Below are positions 26,801 through 34,750 of a stretch of DNA of 64,000 bases, piece after piece. The notes under the pieces are model-generated. The model did no database searches and was not told the origin of the DNA. It was given only the letters and a program-made list of their open reading frames with translations. This DNA comes from Methylobacter tundripaludum SV96 (GTDB lineage: Bacteria; Pseudomonadota; Gammaproteobacteria; Methylococcales; Methylomonadaceae): positions 2,421,937 to 2,485,936 of the forward strand of contig NZ_JH109152.1 in assembly GCF_000190755.2 (NCBI RefSeq), in the 5' to 3' direction. Position 1 is the stretch's first letter. Each line of letters opens with the position of its first letter. The position numbers and the translations under genes were made by a program.

Positions 26801-27567
26801 AGGAAGCCGAACGCACGGTATTCTATTTTCCCGGTTGCGGTTCAGAGCGCATGGTGTCCGACATATCGATGGCCGCCATCCATGTACTGATGGGCTTGAA
26901 AACCCGTGTGGTGTTACCGCCGCCGTTCCTGTGCTGCGGGTTTCCAGCCTATGCCAACGGCCAAGCCGAAATGCATTCGCAAAACGGCTTGCGCGTGACC
27001 ATCCTGTTGAACCAAATTCGCGACATGTTCACCCATCTGGAGTTCGACGGCTGCGTGGTGACCTGCGGAACCTGCCGCGAGGGCTTGAACGAGATGGAAG
27101 CGGCCAAGTTGTTCGGCGGTCGGCTGGTCGATATAGCCCGTTATGCGCTGGAGCGGGACTTGCAATTGGCAGGCACCGGCAGCGAGAGCTATCTGTATCA
27201 CGCGCCGTGCCACGACTCGCTGGACGGCAAGGCGCTGGACGTGCTCGATCAGCTCGGCGGATTCGGCAGCGTTCAGTCGGTACCCAATTGCTGTTCCGAA
27301 GCGGGCACGCTGTCGTTGTCGCGTCCCGACATCTCCGCCGCGATGCTGCACCGCAAACGCGAATCGTTGGCGGAAGCTATGCCGGAGCAGGGCAGAGCCA
27401 CGATCCTGACCAACTGCCCGTCCTGCATGCAGGGCTTGGGGCGGAACAAGGGCATGGGGGTTGATCCGCAGCATCTTGCGGTGGCGTTGGCTGAAAAGCT
27501 GTCCGGGAAATCGTGGTTGAAGCAATTTAAGGCGCAGGCGGGGAAGGCTAAGGCGTTTAATTTTTAG
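23893..27567 (+). CDS. Giant FAD-linked oxidase/4Fe-4S oxidoreductase (DUF3683 type)
   Basis: 1224 residues. Order: DUF3683 N-terminus (about 1-180); FAD_binding_4 domain with PRGGGTGLTGGAVPLRPD near 205; FAD-oxidase C-terminal domain with HMHAGDGNVHVNLP near 660 and EHGIGVTK; two 4Fe-4S sites CVRCGKCKPDCGVF and CTTCHKCAKPCPVD (about 785 and 850); two cysteine-rich CCG domains (LCCGFP, NCCSEAG). It resembles a fused GlcD/GlpC-like D-2-hydroxyacid (D-lactate) dehydrogenase feeding the quinone pool. The ATG at 23893 has AGGA six bases upstream; 23869 is an alternative. Confidence 0.85.
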   Translation: MSPTTLKTESNSTITIPRGYREIPFNYTSADDWQVVSFLLGTEIALILEELRDRRVTGRSARLLMRFFGEILIYRRNPYLFQELVSSAARRKRMFENAEKHLGIIEQNIGDEARVHKVLVASRQLLDDFRNDVEKVPGLRRRMKRELGAVTGVSNVLFDPFTLVSHATDATDWRLYLPVAVVMPDKEEKLSPLLTAIAKIGLKAVPRGGGTGLTGGAVPLRPDCVVINTEKLDRIRGTRDMAFKLWDGRTAMAQVLEVEVGVITEKAHQYAGSRGLVFATDPTSAWASSIGGNIAENAGGKCAVRWGTCIDNLISWRMAMPGGKRWEVRRTDHQLRKILPEDNVTFEVADMTSGESIKTIVLKGSEIRKKGLWKDITNKALGGVPGLQKEGTDGIITSAEFILYPKFEATRTICLEFFGQDMEEASRVIVELSKAFPFPDQGEDTLVALEHFDDEYVRAIDYQVKSSRFKTPKAVLLIDVAGHSLDQAQQGIDKIRAILDQYPNSELFEAHDAAEAERYWADRKKFGAIARRTNAFKLNEDVVIPLETLAEFARFIDEVNVEEERYAQLKFLDRAAALFREPPVEDNNDSFDARSSVALELDATARNALPTADEKTLRSLSIIKKFKKEFAELARGFPKIIAAVNLAHQEVRDRRIVLATHMHAGDGNVHVNLPVLSNDRDMLERSGEVIDQVMFKVVELGGVVSGEHGIGVTKLKYLEPERIAALSAYRSEVDPTGLMNPGKLEDFAVLEHIFTPSFNLLGLEARILRHGQLEELANKIAHCVRCGKCKPDCGVFHPAGSLFYHPRNKNLAIGAIIEALLFDAQREYSTKFELLQWLEEVSDHCTTCHKCAKPCPVDIDSADVSVLERRILADWGYKHTAAATKMTLRYLHSDSPTFNKVFRFGVLRAGFVGQQLGAVLAKPLQPKKGPSKHYPLQLLSSPMPTVPALTLRDLLPNCKEDQVLVFEPDQEAERTVFYFPGCGSERMVSDISMAAIHVLMGLKTRVVLPPPFLCCGFPAYANGQAEMHSQNGLRVTILLNQIRDMFTHLEFDGCVVTCGTCREGLNEMEAAKLFGGRLVDIARYALERDLQLAGTGSESYLYHAPCHDSLDGKALDVLDQLGGFGSVQSVPNCCSEAGTLSLSRPDISAAMLHRKRESLAEAMPEQGRATILTNCPSCMQGLGRNKGMGVDPQHLAVALAEKLSGKSWLKQFKAQAGKAKAFNF

Positions 27568-27721
27568 CGGGGTGTGAATGGCGTTAGTTTGTAAGTTGGA
27601 CATGCTTTTTATGCCCAACATTGCGACTGGCACTGCCATTTTCAGTTTTACAATTAAAGAAGAGGGGCAATATACCCATGAATATTCACTCGAAACCTAA
27701 AACCCGCCGCCTTATTAGGGC

Positions 27722-28765
27722 ATGGAAATGTTGTGCATACATAGCATGTCTGATCTACGAGGTTTACCAGTGAGCTTCGTTTGCGGTATTTATGGTTACC
27801 ACATTACCCATCCAATTGATCTACCTTGCCTTGACTTAAGAATTGAACCGTTCACTGGTGACTATACTAATGCCAAGTTAAGAACGGACAACCACCAAAG
27901 CTACCAACTAACCGCCATATTAAAAGGAAAAAGGAAATCGACATCTGACCATTTCCTTTTCAATCTGGAAGCAATACTCTCTTTTATTGAGAGTCGTGAT
28001 GTGTTGATCACTCCAGCGGAAGAGTTGATCAATGAAGAAAGTCCCTTCTCTCAGTTTCCAGAGAGCATTGCAGGCTCACTACGTGGTAAGGCTAGTAAAG
28101 CAGCCATTTTTGATGATACCTTGAATCCTACCGCAAGAACATCATTCATAATAGCAGCGCTTACTCGATTCAATTCTGAAACTGAAAAGTTAGAAAATGA
28201 AGCCGAAAAAACGCTCAAGATTCCTCTATTTAATTCTTTGTTCTTCAAGTATGTTGAGTTGTTTCGTCAGAACACAATGTTTCCCGAAATTTCTTACTAT
28301 CTCCTTTTTTCTGGCTTGGAAGCCTTTGCTATGAGTTGGGCAAATAAAGTCGAGCTCTTTAAAAAAGAGACTCCTGAACAGATTTGCGAAAAATGTATGC
28401 AACCAATGCCAAATAAGCGGAGCTACCGTTCTGCCTCTTATGCAATTTACAAATTTCTCAAAAAAGATGGCGATGTGTTTGGCGCTACCGATAGTCTTAA
28501 GGCTGATAAGATAGACATTAAAACTAAGATACCCATCAAATACGACAAGTATGCAGCAATGGCTGCATATGCCGAACTTCGGAATAAACTCTTTCACGTA
28601 AACGAGTTTAAGGGTTCCATTAAAAAAGGCGAAAAGGAAACTGTTTCACTCGATTTGTTTGATTACTTACGCAGATTAGAATTACTTGTTCAACTAGTCA
28701 TATTAAAAGAAGTGGGTTTCGACGATGGTGATACAAACTATAAGGCTTGGCTCAGTCTTCAGTAG
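27722..28765 (+). CDS. HEPN-domain protein, possible defence RNase
   Basis: 347 residues, not recognised as a named family. The C-terminal part (about 180-335) is helical and contains RNKLFH (Arg287-His292), the Rx4H signature of HEPN ribonucleases, after a possible zinc-like CEKCMQPMP (about 220). The N-terminal part is beta-rich (VCGIYGYHITHPIDLPCLDLRIEPF). The layout recalls ApeA-like anti-phage HEPN proteins, but this is only architectural. Codons are markedly more AT-rich than in all neighbours, suggesting recent acquisition. The start could also be the ATG at 27746. It stands alone; a HicAB pair lies just downstream on the other strand. Confidence 0.6.
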   Translation: MEMLCIHSMSDLRGLPVSFVCGIYGYHITHPIDLPCLDLRIEPFTGDYTNAKLRTDNHQSYQLTAILKGKRKSTSDHFLFNLEAILSFIESRDVLITPAEELINEESPFSQFPESIAGSLRGKASKAAIFDDTLNPTARTSFIIAALTRFNSETEKLENEAEKTLKIPLFNSLFFKYVELFRQNTMFPEISYYLLFSGLEAFAMSWANKVELFKKETPEQICEKCMQPMPNKRSYRSASYAIYKFLKKDGDVFGATDSLKADKIDIKTKIPIKYDKYAAMAAYAELRNKLFHVNEFKGSIKKGEKETVSLDLFDYLRRLELLVQLVILKEVGFDDGDTNYKAWLSLQ

Positions 28766-28794
28766 CCTTGTAGCGCTGTAAGGCGAAAATAATT

Positions 28795-28870
28795 ACGCTA
28801 GTCCCCAAGTTCCAGCTACCTGTCTCGCGAAGCTAGAGCTTCGCGTTCTGGGTTCCCACGCTCCATCTCG
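28795..28870. repeat. Degenerate CCCAAG-type hairpin repeat
   Basis: GTCCCCAAGTTCCAGCT ... GCGAAGCTAGAGCTTCGC ... GGGTTCCCACGCTCC: an eroded version of the hairpin family seen at 13828, 20368 and 33822. Confidence 0.6.
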
Positions 28871-28940
28871 TATTCCGCTACGCTACATACGAGCTACACG
28901 AATATGAGGGAGTATAAGCCGCAACCGATTGAGCGTAATG

Positions 28941-29153
28941 TCAGGCATGAACCTCAACGAACGAACTTGAAGAATGCGGCATCGGAATGCATTGACCTTC
29001 TTCTTTAAGGCCCTCAATGTGAAATTCGATAGCTTCCTGGATAAGTTGCAGCGCCTCTTCGGATGTCTCACCTACGGCTATGCAGCCCGGAAGATCAGGG
29101 ACATAGGCGCCAAAACTCGTTGGGCCTTCTTCAATAACAACCATATAACGCAT
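28941..29153 (-). CDS. hicB: HicB-family antitoxin
   Basis: 70 residues with the HicB fold: YMVVIEEGPTSFGAYVPDLPGCIAVGETSEEALQLIQEAI, the usual FxAxVPDLPGC block and following helix. HicB neutralises HicA. AGAGGT lies five bases before the ATG, a better ribosome site than HicA's. No DNA-binding tail is visible in this short form. The toxin gene is eight bases upstream. Confidence 0.9.
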   Translation of the reverse strand: MRYMVVIEEGPTSFGAYVPDLPGCIAVGETSEEALQLIQEAIEFHIEGLKEEGQCIPMPHSSSSFVEVHA

Positions 29154-29161
29154 ATAAACCT

Positions 29162-29350
29162 CTACTGCTTGAGACCCGCTTGTTTCAGAACACTGATAAG
29201 CGTTCCGGGCGGTACATCTACGCTGGGCTTGCCAGCAATTGTGACCGTACCGGATTTAATGGAATGATGAAACTGACGATGGCTTCCTCTTTGCCGCACC
29301 AGCTGCCAGCCATCCGACTCAATCAAAGCGATAAGATCTTTAACTTTCAT
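29162..29350 (-). CDS. hicA: HicA-family mRNA interferase toxin
   Basis: 62 residues of the double-stranded-RNA-binding-like HicA fold: DGWQLVRQRGSHRQFHHS contains the catalytic histidine in GSHRQF, and DVPPGTLISVLKQAGL is the conserved C-terminus. Cleaves mRNA during translation. Toxin-first order with hicB eight bases downstream is normal for this family. Confidence 0.9.
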   Translation of the reverse strand: MKVKDLIALIESDGWQLVRQRGSHRQFHHSIKSGTVTIAGKPSVDVPPGTLISVLKQAGLKQ

Positions 29351-29431
29351 GCCGGGAGTTTAACACAGCCTCTTCTTGAGGCTCAATCAGCAACACGTCT
29401 AACGTACATGACAAGGTGTCGCTGGCAGCAT

Positions 29432-29815
29432 TCAAATCCACCCAAGCCGCTTGCAAGCGCCATAAACAAGGTACACGCCAAGACCGCAAACAAAAAGTCC
29501 GAAGATCAGCCGGAGCTGCGGCCCCGCCAGTTGGTTTGCGAAGTAGGCGCCAATCCACGAGCCAAGGAACATGGTCGCGGCCAGTATGACGGCCGCCTTA
29601 ATATCGACGTTTCCGTGCCGGTAATATTCGAATGCCGCGGCGAGACCGACGGGCGGGAGCAGCAACGCAAGGGTCGTTCCGGTCGCCATGTGCTGAGAGA
29701 AACCGGCCCAGTAAATAAGCGCCGGTACGATGATGATGCCTCCGCCGATGCCGAAGAAGCCCGCAGCGATGCCGCCGACAATACCGATAATCACGAATAT
29801 GAGCCATGACGGCAT
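29432..29815 (-). CDS. Short TSUP (TauE/SafE) family membrane protein
   Basis: 127 residues, about four membrane spans: a single repeat of the TSUP fold with IGIVGGIAAGFFGIGGGIIIVPALIYW and MATGTTLALLLPPVGLAA. Standard TSUP carriers have two such repeats (about 250 residues), as at 48958; this half-size form may dimerise. Family members export sulfite, sulfoacetate or similar anions. AGGAG lies eight bases before the chosen ATG at 29815. Substrate unknown. Confidence 0.78.
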   Translation of the reverse strand: MPSWLIFVIIGIVGGIAAGFFGIGGGIIIVPALIYWAGFSQHMATGTTLALLLPPVGLAAAFEYYRHGNVDIKAAVILAATMFLGSWIGAYFANQLAGPQLRLIFGLFVCGLGVYLVYGACKRLGWI

Positions 29816-29933
29816 CTGAATTCTCCTTTTGAATAAGGTCGAGTACAAAATTCCTGACGCCGTCCAACATAATCTATACAACATCGCTTGTCCAACAATC
29901 GGCTGAGTCTGTCGTATAACCGTGACGAAATAA

Positions 29934-32063
29934 TTATGGGTTTATCATTTGGGTGAGCATGGCGTAACTGATTGCCGGGCTGAAATAAAATCCTTGAACG
30001 GTATCGCAGCCGCATTCTTTAAGATAATTCAATTGCTCCTCGGTTTCCACGCCTTCGGCCACGATTTTCAAGCGCAGGCTTTTTGCCATGCTGATAATGG
30101 CGCTGACGATGGTATTGGCATCACTGTCTTTAGCGATGTCTTTTACAAAGGCTCGGTCGATTTTAATTTTATCCAGCGGCAGTTTGGTCAGGTAGCTGAG
30201 CGAGGAATAGCCGGTGCCGAAATCGTCTATCGAAAAGTTGATGCCGAAGTTTCTGCATTGCGCCATGAAATCGAGGGTCACGTCATGATTTTCCATCATC
30301 ACGCTCTCGGTAAGCTCCAGCTCCAGGCAAGCGGGGGGAATGCCCGTTTCATCGATAATATCGATGATCTGAGCGAACAGCTGCGGATTTTGCAATTGCC
30401 GCAACGACAGGTTGATCGCCACCTTGATCCTGGGGTGTCCTTCCGCCAACCAGGTTTTAATATCGCGACAGGCTCGCTGCAGCACCCACAGGCCTATTTG
30501 CATGATGAGCCCGGAGTCTTCGGCAATGGGGATGAATTCGGCAGGGGAGATCATGCCGCGCTGGGGATGCGGCCACCTGATCAACGCTTCCACGGCGACC
30601 ATTTTACCGCTGGAAAGATCGATCTGCGGCTGGTAGTGCAGTTGGAATTGATGCTGGTCCAGCGCCAAATACATATCTCTTTCCATCACCAGGCGATACT
30701 CGATTCTGGCGTTCATCTCGGAATCGAAAAAACAATTCCTGCCGCCGCCCGATGCCTTGGCATGGTACATGGCGATGTCCGCATGTCGGGTCAGCGTATC
30801 GCTCTCCAGTCCGTCGTTCGGGTAGATGCTGATGCCTATGCTGGTGCCGATGTTCAGCAAATATTCCTCAACGTCGAACGGTGCATTAATGGCTTCAATG
30901 ATCTTGCTGGATACATGAGCGGCTCCGTCGGCTCCGGTATTGGGCAGCAGCACGACAAATTCGTCGCCGCCCAACCGGCCCGCCATATCGCCTTTGCGCA
31001 GACAGTCCTTTAGCCTGTCGCTGACCTGTTGCAGCAACAGATCGCCGCGATGATGACCTAGCGAATCGTTGACGATCTTGAAGTTGTCCAGATCGAGAAA
31101 CAGCAAGGCGAAGCTTTGATTCTCCCGGCGGGAACTATGGATGGCCTGGTCGATGCGTTCGTGGATCAGGAAGCGATTGGGTAACTGGGTCAGGGAGTCG
31201 TAATGGGCCAGACGATGAATCTCTTCCTGCGACTTGACGTGTTCGGTAATATCGATAAGCGTGACGGTGATGTTAAGAATTTCTCCTTCGTCGTTGAATT
31301 CAGGAAAGGCGTTCGCCATGACCCATCTATTGTCGCTAAGGTCGGATCTGACTATGCCGATGACCAGGTTTTTTACCGCCTTGTTCTGGCGGATAACCTG
31401 ATTCGCCGGAAATTGATCGAAACGCATCGGGGTTTCGTCTTCGCAAATAAAGGCGCATTCGAAATCGGCGGCAACCTTGCCCAATATCTGTTGCTCATTC
31501 AGTCCCAGCAGGTTGCAGGTTTGCCGGTTGCAAGAGGCAACGCGGGTATCCGGGGCATGAATCATTATGCCTGCATTGATTTGCTCAAGCAGGAAACGAT
31601 GTTTTTCTTCGCTTTGCCGGAGCGCGTCCTCAATCTGAATAAGTTCAGACATATCTGTCCAAGCGCCAATGATTTCAATAGGTTTGCCGGATTGATCAGT
31701 GACGAGTCTGGCGCGGTCCCTGATCCATTTCCAATGACTGTTTTTCATCTTGAAACGGTATTTACGCAATAGCGATTTACCGGCATGAATAGCGTTCATG
31801 CCGGAAATAACCAGATCCCGGTCCTCCGGGTGAATATTGTTTATCCAGAAATCCGGGTTGTGCAGAAATTCTTCAGCTTTATACCCAAACAGGTCCTTGA
31901 TGTTATCGGATAAAAAAGTAATGCCGAAAACACCATTAGGCTTGCAGGTGTAAATAGTGACGGGAGCCTGCGACAGTAAATGCGCCAGTCGATCAAGTTT
32001 TACCTCGGGACTGTCGATGTCGGCATATTGGAAGACGTTGTCAAGTGTTGCAAGTTTATTCAT
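29934..32063 (-). CDS. PAS-PAS-GGDEF-EAL cyclic-di-GMP protein
   Basis: 709 residues: two PAS/PAC sensor domains (about 25-155 and 160-285), a GGDEF domain (about 290-450) with intact RLGGDEF, and an EAL domain (about 465-705) with VEALIRW, ELTES, DDFGTGYSSL and EGVETEE. All residues needed for both synthesis and breakdown of cyclic di-GMP appear present. No membrane span, so it senses a cytoplasmic cue. Ends 98 bp from the ald gene, read in the same direction. Confidence 0.93.
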   Translation of the reverse strand: MNKLATLDNVFQYADIDSPEVKLDRLAHLLSQAPVTIYTCKPNGVFGITFLSDNIKDLFGYKAEEFLHNPDFWINNIHPEDRDLVISGMNAIHAGKSLLRKYRFKMKNSHWKWIRDRARLVTDQSGKPIEIIGAWTDMSELIQIEDALRQSEEKHRFLLEQINAGIMIHAPDTRVASCNRQTCNLLGLNEQQILGKVAADFECAFICEDETPMRFDQFPANQVIRQNKAVKNLVIGIVRSDLSDNRWVMANAFPEFNDEGEILNITVTLIDITEHVKSQEEIHRLAHYDSLTQLPNRFLIHERIDQAIHSSRRENQSFALLFLDLDNFKIVNDSLGHHRGDLLLQQVSDRLKDCLRKGDMAGRLGGDEFVVLLPNTGADGAAHVSSKIIEAINAPFDVEEYLLNIGTSIGISIYPNDGLESDTLTRHADIAMYHAKASGGGRNCFFDSEMNARIEYRLVMERDMYLALDQHQFQLHYQPQIDLSSGKMVAVEALIRWPHPQRGMISPAEFIPIAEDSGLIMQIGLWVLQRACRDIKTWLAEGHPRIKVAINLSLRQLQNPQLFAQIIDIIDETGIPPACLELELTESVMMENHDVTLDFMAQCRNFGINFSIDDFGTGYSSLSYLTKLPLDKIKIDRAFVKDIAKDSDANTIVSAIISMAKSLRLKIVAEGVETEEQLNYLKECGCDTVQGFYFSPAISYAMLTQMINP

Positions 32064-32113
32064 GAACCACCTTTACTGATCGGTTTTCTGCATGCGTCGG
32101 CTACTTAAGATGA

Positions 32114-32143
32114 TTCCCGGCAGGAGCGGCGTAAGCACTCCTG
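32114..32143. terminator. Strong hairpin between ald and the GGDEF-EAL gene
   Basis: Ten-pair stem CCGGCAGGAG/CTCCTGCCGG. On the minus strand, where ald ends 18 bases earlier, no T-run follows, so it may act as an mRNA 3'-end stabiliser or a partial terminator. Confidence 0.45.
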
Positions 32144-32160
32144 CCGGGGTAGTTTTAGTC

Positions 32161-33276
32161 TTAGGAATTACCCAATGCCAGTAGCGGGTCGGTATGTTTC
32201 AATCCGAACGCTTCCGCCACGGCGGGATAAGTTACGGCCCCGCGATAGGTGTTGAGCCCGTATTGCAACGCCGTATCTTTACGCACCGCGTCCAGGCCTT
32301 CGTTGGCCAGACGCAAGGCGTAGCCGGCCGTTTGGTTGTTCAGCGCAAAGGTGCTGGTGCGCGGCACCGCCCCCGGCATGTTGGCAACGCAATAATGCAC
32401 CACGCCGTCGATTTCATAAGTCGGATGGCTATGGGTCGTAGGGCGCGTGGTCTCCACGCAGCCGCCCTGATCGACGGCCACGTCAACGATCACCGAGCCT
32501 TTGCGCATGGTCGGCAGCATGTTATGGGTAATCAGCCAGGGCGCTCGCCCGCCGTGGATTAAAATCGCGCCGATGACCAGATCGGCGGTGTCGATGACTT
32601 CTTCGATAGTCGATTCATTGCTGATGCGCGTTTGCAGTTGCCCGCGGTAAATATCATCCAGATATTTCAAGCGGGCATGGCTGATGTCCAGCACCGTGAC
32701 TTGAGCGCCCAAGCCGACCGCGACCCGTGCCGCGTTGGTGCCGACGATGCCGCCGCCCAAAATCACGACATTGGCGGGGGCGACGCCCGGCACGCCGCCG
32801 ATTAATACGCCGCGGCCGCCATGCGATTTTTGCAAATAGGTTGCGCCCGCTTGCGTCGCCATGCGCCCTGCAACCTCGCTCATCGGTATCAATAACGGCA
32901 AACTGCCGTCTTCGGTTTGTACGGTCTCGTAAGCGATACCGGTGGTGCCGCTGGCCAACAGCGCGTCGGTCAGCGCTTTATCCGAAGCCAAATGCAGATA
33001 GGTAAACAGCAGCAAGTCCTGACACAGATAACGATATTCCGATGCAATCGGCTCTTTTACTTTGACCACCATGTCCGCCGCCCATGCATCTTCAGCGAAG
33101 GGGACGATTTGGGCTCCGGCAGCTTGATATTCCTGGTCCGAAAGCGAGCTGCCTTCGCCCGCGCCGCTTTGCACCAGCACCTGATGACCCCGGCGCGTTA
33201 AGGTCTTGACTGAGCCCGGCGTCAGACCGACTCGATTCTCGTTGTCCTTAATTTCTTTGGGTAGTCCGATTAGCAT
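32161..33276 (-). CDS. ald: Alanine dehydrogenase
   Basis: 371 residues. Starts MLIGLPKEIKDNENRVGLTPGSV, with KVKEP, the NAD-binding VVILGGGIVGTNAARVAVGLGA, and the C-terminal HPTYEIDGVVHYCVANMPGAVPRTST catalytic block. Catalyses reversible NAD-linked deamination of alanine to pyruvate and ammonia; in methanotrophs it is a known ammonium assimilation route. The ATG at 33276 has CAGGAG seven bases upstream; upstream in-frame text is not conserved. A copy of the two-part operator lies 135 bp upstream and points at this gene. Confidence 0.95.
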   Translation of the reverse strand: MLIGLPKEIKDNENRVGLTPGSVKTLTRRGHQVLVQSGAGEGSSLSDQEYQAAGAQIVPFAEDAWAADMVVKVKEPIASEYRYLCQDLLLFTYLHLASDKALTDALLASGTTGIAYETVQTEDGSLPLLIPMSEVAGRMATQAGATYLQKSHGGRGVLIGGVPGVAPANVVILGGGIVGTNAARVAVGLGAQVTVLDISHARLKYLDDIYRGQLQTRISNESTIEEVIDTADLVIGAILIHGGRAPWLITHNMLPTMRKGSVIVDVAVDQGGCVETTRPTTHSHPTYEIDGVVHYCVANMPGAVPRTSTFALNNQTAGYALRLANEGLDAVRKDTALQYGLNTYRGAVTYPAVAEAFGLKHTDPLLALGNS

Positions 33277-33410
33277 GATTTGACTCCTGATGAGTGGAAT
33301 GTAATACGCGGTAATAAAAGTCTTGCAGGCCGAGTTTATCCGCAAGGACATAAGAGCGTAGCATAATCCGACGCGATTTTTTCAGTTACAGCTTAATGCG
33401 CGTGTCCCGT

Positions 33411-33454
33411 TTAATAAAACAACATTATTAGATATAAATATCTAATAAATAGAT
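33411..33454 (-). promoter_or_regulatory. Conserved two-part operator motif, copy 3
   Basis: On the minus strand: ATCTATTTATTAGAT (33454-33440), six bases, then ATCTAATAATGTTG and TTTTATTAA (33433-33411). Same spacing and orientation as the other copies; directed toward ald. Confidence 0.7.
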
Positions 33455-33488
33455 GATGCGGCGTTTATTTTTGTAAAAATTACCGTTT

Positions 33489-33545
33489 TTTTGACAGCGC
33501 CTGACGACTTAAGGTGTTTTAAAAAAAGCAATCCGGCCTGATCAC
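33489..33545 (+). promoter_or_regulatory. Truncated copy of the cysK/cysJ leader block
   Basis: TTGACA then GACGACTTAAGGTGTTTTAAAAAAAG and a CCGGCCTGATCACCGA segment match the leaders at 18092 and 38131, but the terminator hairpin is missing and a GGACTCCATCAATAATAAC repeat begins at 33567. No plus-strand gene follows, so this is probably a relic. Confidence 0.5.
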
Positions 33546-33566
33546 CGATAGGCAGGCAGTACTAAG

Positions 33567-34035
33567 GACTCCATCAATAATAACTTCCGCTTAGGGTTCC
33601 CACGCTCTGCGCTCGTCGTTATACACAAGTGCCTGCGCGCTGTCGCCATTCCGGCAGTCCCTTACCGGGCGTTGGGTAAGAAACATGTCGATAGGCAGAC
33701 CTTCCAGGTTTTTAAAACCTGGAAGGTCTAACTTACAACGTTCTGAACGGGTGGGACATTACCCTCGTTCCCACGCGCCGCGTCACTGCCATTAAGTTAA
33801 GAAAAAAGCTCCCTCTCCTGCGCGCTAGTTCCCAAGCTCCTGCTTGGGAATTCAGTACGGGAAGCTCTAGCTTCCCGGCTCGCAAAGCTGGAGCTTTGCT
33901 CACTGGGTTCCCAAGCGGGAGCTTGGGAACCAGCGTAACCCAGTCAGGGCCGCTCCAGCGTCCCGAACCGCAGAGCAGTTCAGGCTGCCTTCCCACGCAG
34001 AGCGTGGGAACGATGAGTTTATGTTTCGGGAGACC
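33567..34035. repeat. Composite repeat cluster with nested elements
   Basis: Same outer frame as 13761-14020 (starts GGACTCCATCAATAATAAC, ends GGGAACGATGAGTTTATG) but expanded. 33660-33735 is the second, inverted copy of the palindrome-centred element (core 33697-33729). 33822-33935 holds CCCAAGCTCC hairpins. No gene in 33277-34051. Confidence 0.78.
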
Positions 34036-34051
34036 CTATCCTAAGAGCCGA

Positions 34052-34750
34052 TCAGCTTACGTCGTCGACTAATCGATAGCCCACGCCGACTTCGGTCAGC
34101 AGATAACGGGGACGTGCCGGATTGACTTCCAGTTTGTGCCGCAACTGCCCCATGTAAATCCGCAGATAATGCTGGTCGTGAATATGCTCGACGCCCCAGA
34201 CTTCCTTGAGCAGTTGGCGCTGGGTTACCACGAGGCCTGCATGACGAATCAGTATGCTTAACAGCCGGTATTCGATCGGCGTTATGTGTACTTCATTACC
34301 GGCGTTGAAGACTTTACGCCGTACCAGATCGACCTTTAGTTGGCCGGTTTCAAAGGTTTCGCTGCTGCTGATACTGCGGGTGACGCGGCGCAGCAAGGCT
34401 TGCAGGCGTGCATGCAGCTCTCCGCTGCCGAACGGTTTGGTCATGTAATCGTCGGCGCCGGCATCCAGCGCCATGATCTTGTTTTGCTCCTGGCTGCGGG
34501 CCGACAAGATTAGCACCGGCAAGTCGGATAGCTGGCGCAAACGCTGGGTGACCGAAATGCCGTCTATGTCCGGCAAGCCTAAATCGAGTATCACCAGATC
34601 GGGGCTGTCGCTTTTGATCATTGACAGCCCGGTCTTGCCGTTTTCGGCCTCGATGATGCGCCATCCCCGATTGCAGAGCGTGGTTTTCAAAAATCGCCGG
34701 GTTTGCGGATCGTCTTCAATGATTAATATCAACGGATTGGCTTTGTTCAT
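34052..34750 (-). CDS. OmpR-family response regulator, KdpE-like
   Basis: 232 residues: receiver domain (3-118) with phosphoacceptor Asp in VILDLGLPDIDG, conserved Lys in YMTKPFG, and a winged-helix DNA-binding domain (about 135-228) ending YLLTEVGVGYRL. The sequence is of KdpE type. The usual target kdpFABC is absent from the window; instead the sensor kinase and the nhaD sodium/proton antiporter follow upstream, so its role may be sodium/potassium homeostasis. It overlaps the kinase gene by four bases. Confidence 0.85.
   Translation of the reverse strand: MNKANPLILIIEDDPQTRRFLKTTLCNRGWRIIEAENGKTGLSMIKSDSPDLVILDLGLPDIDGISVTQRLRQLSDLPVLILSARSQEQNKIMALDAGADDYMTKPFGSGELHARLQALLRRVTRSISSSETFETGQLKVDLVRRKVFNAGNEVHITPIEYRLLSILIRHAGLVVTQRQLLKEVWGVEHIHDQHYLRIYMGQLRHKLEVNPARPRYLLTEVGVGYRLVDDVS

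Noticed and set aside
27678-27773. 32-codon frame before the HEPN gene
   Set aside because: No ribosome site of note, no recognisable family, overlaps the HEPN start.
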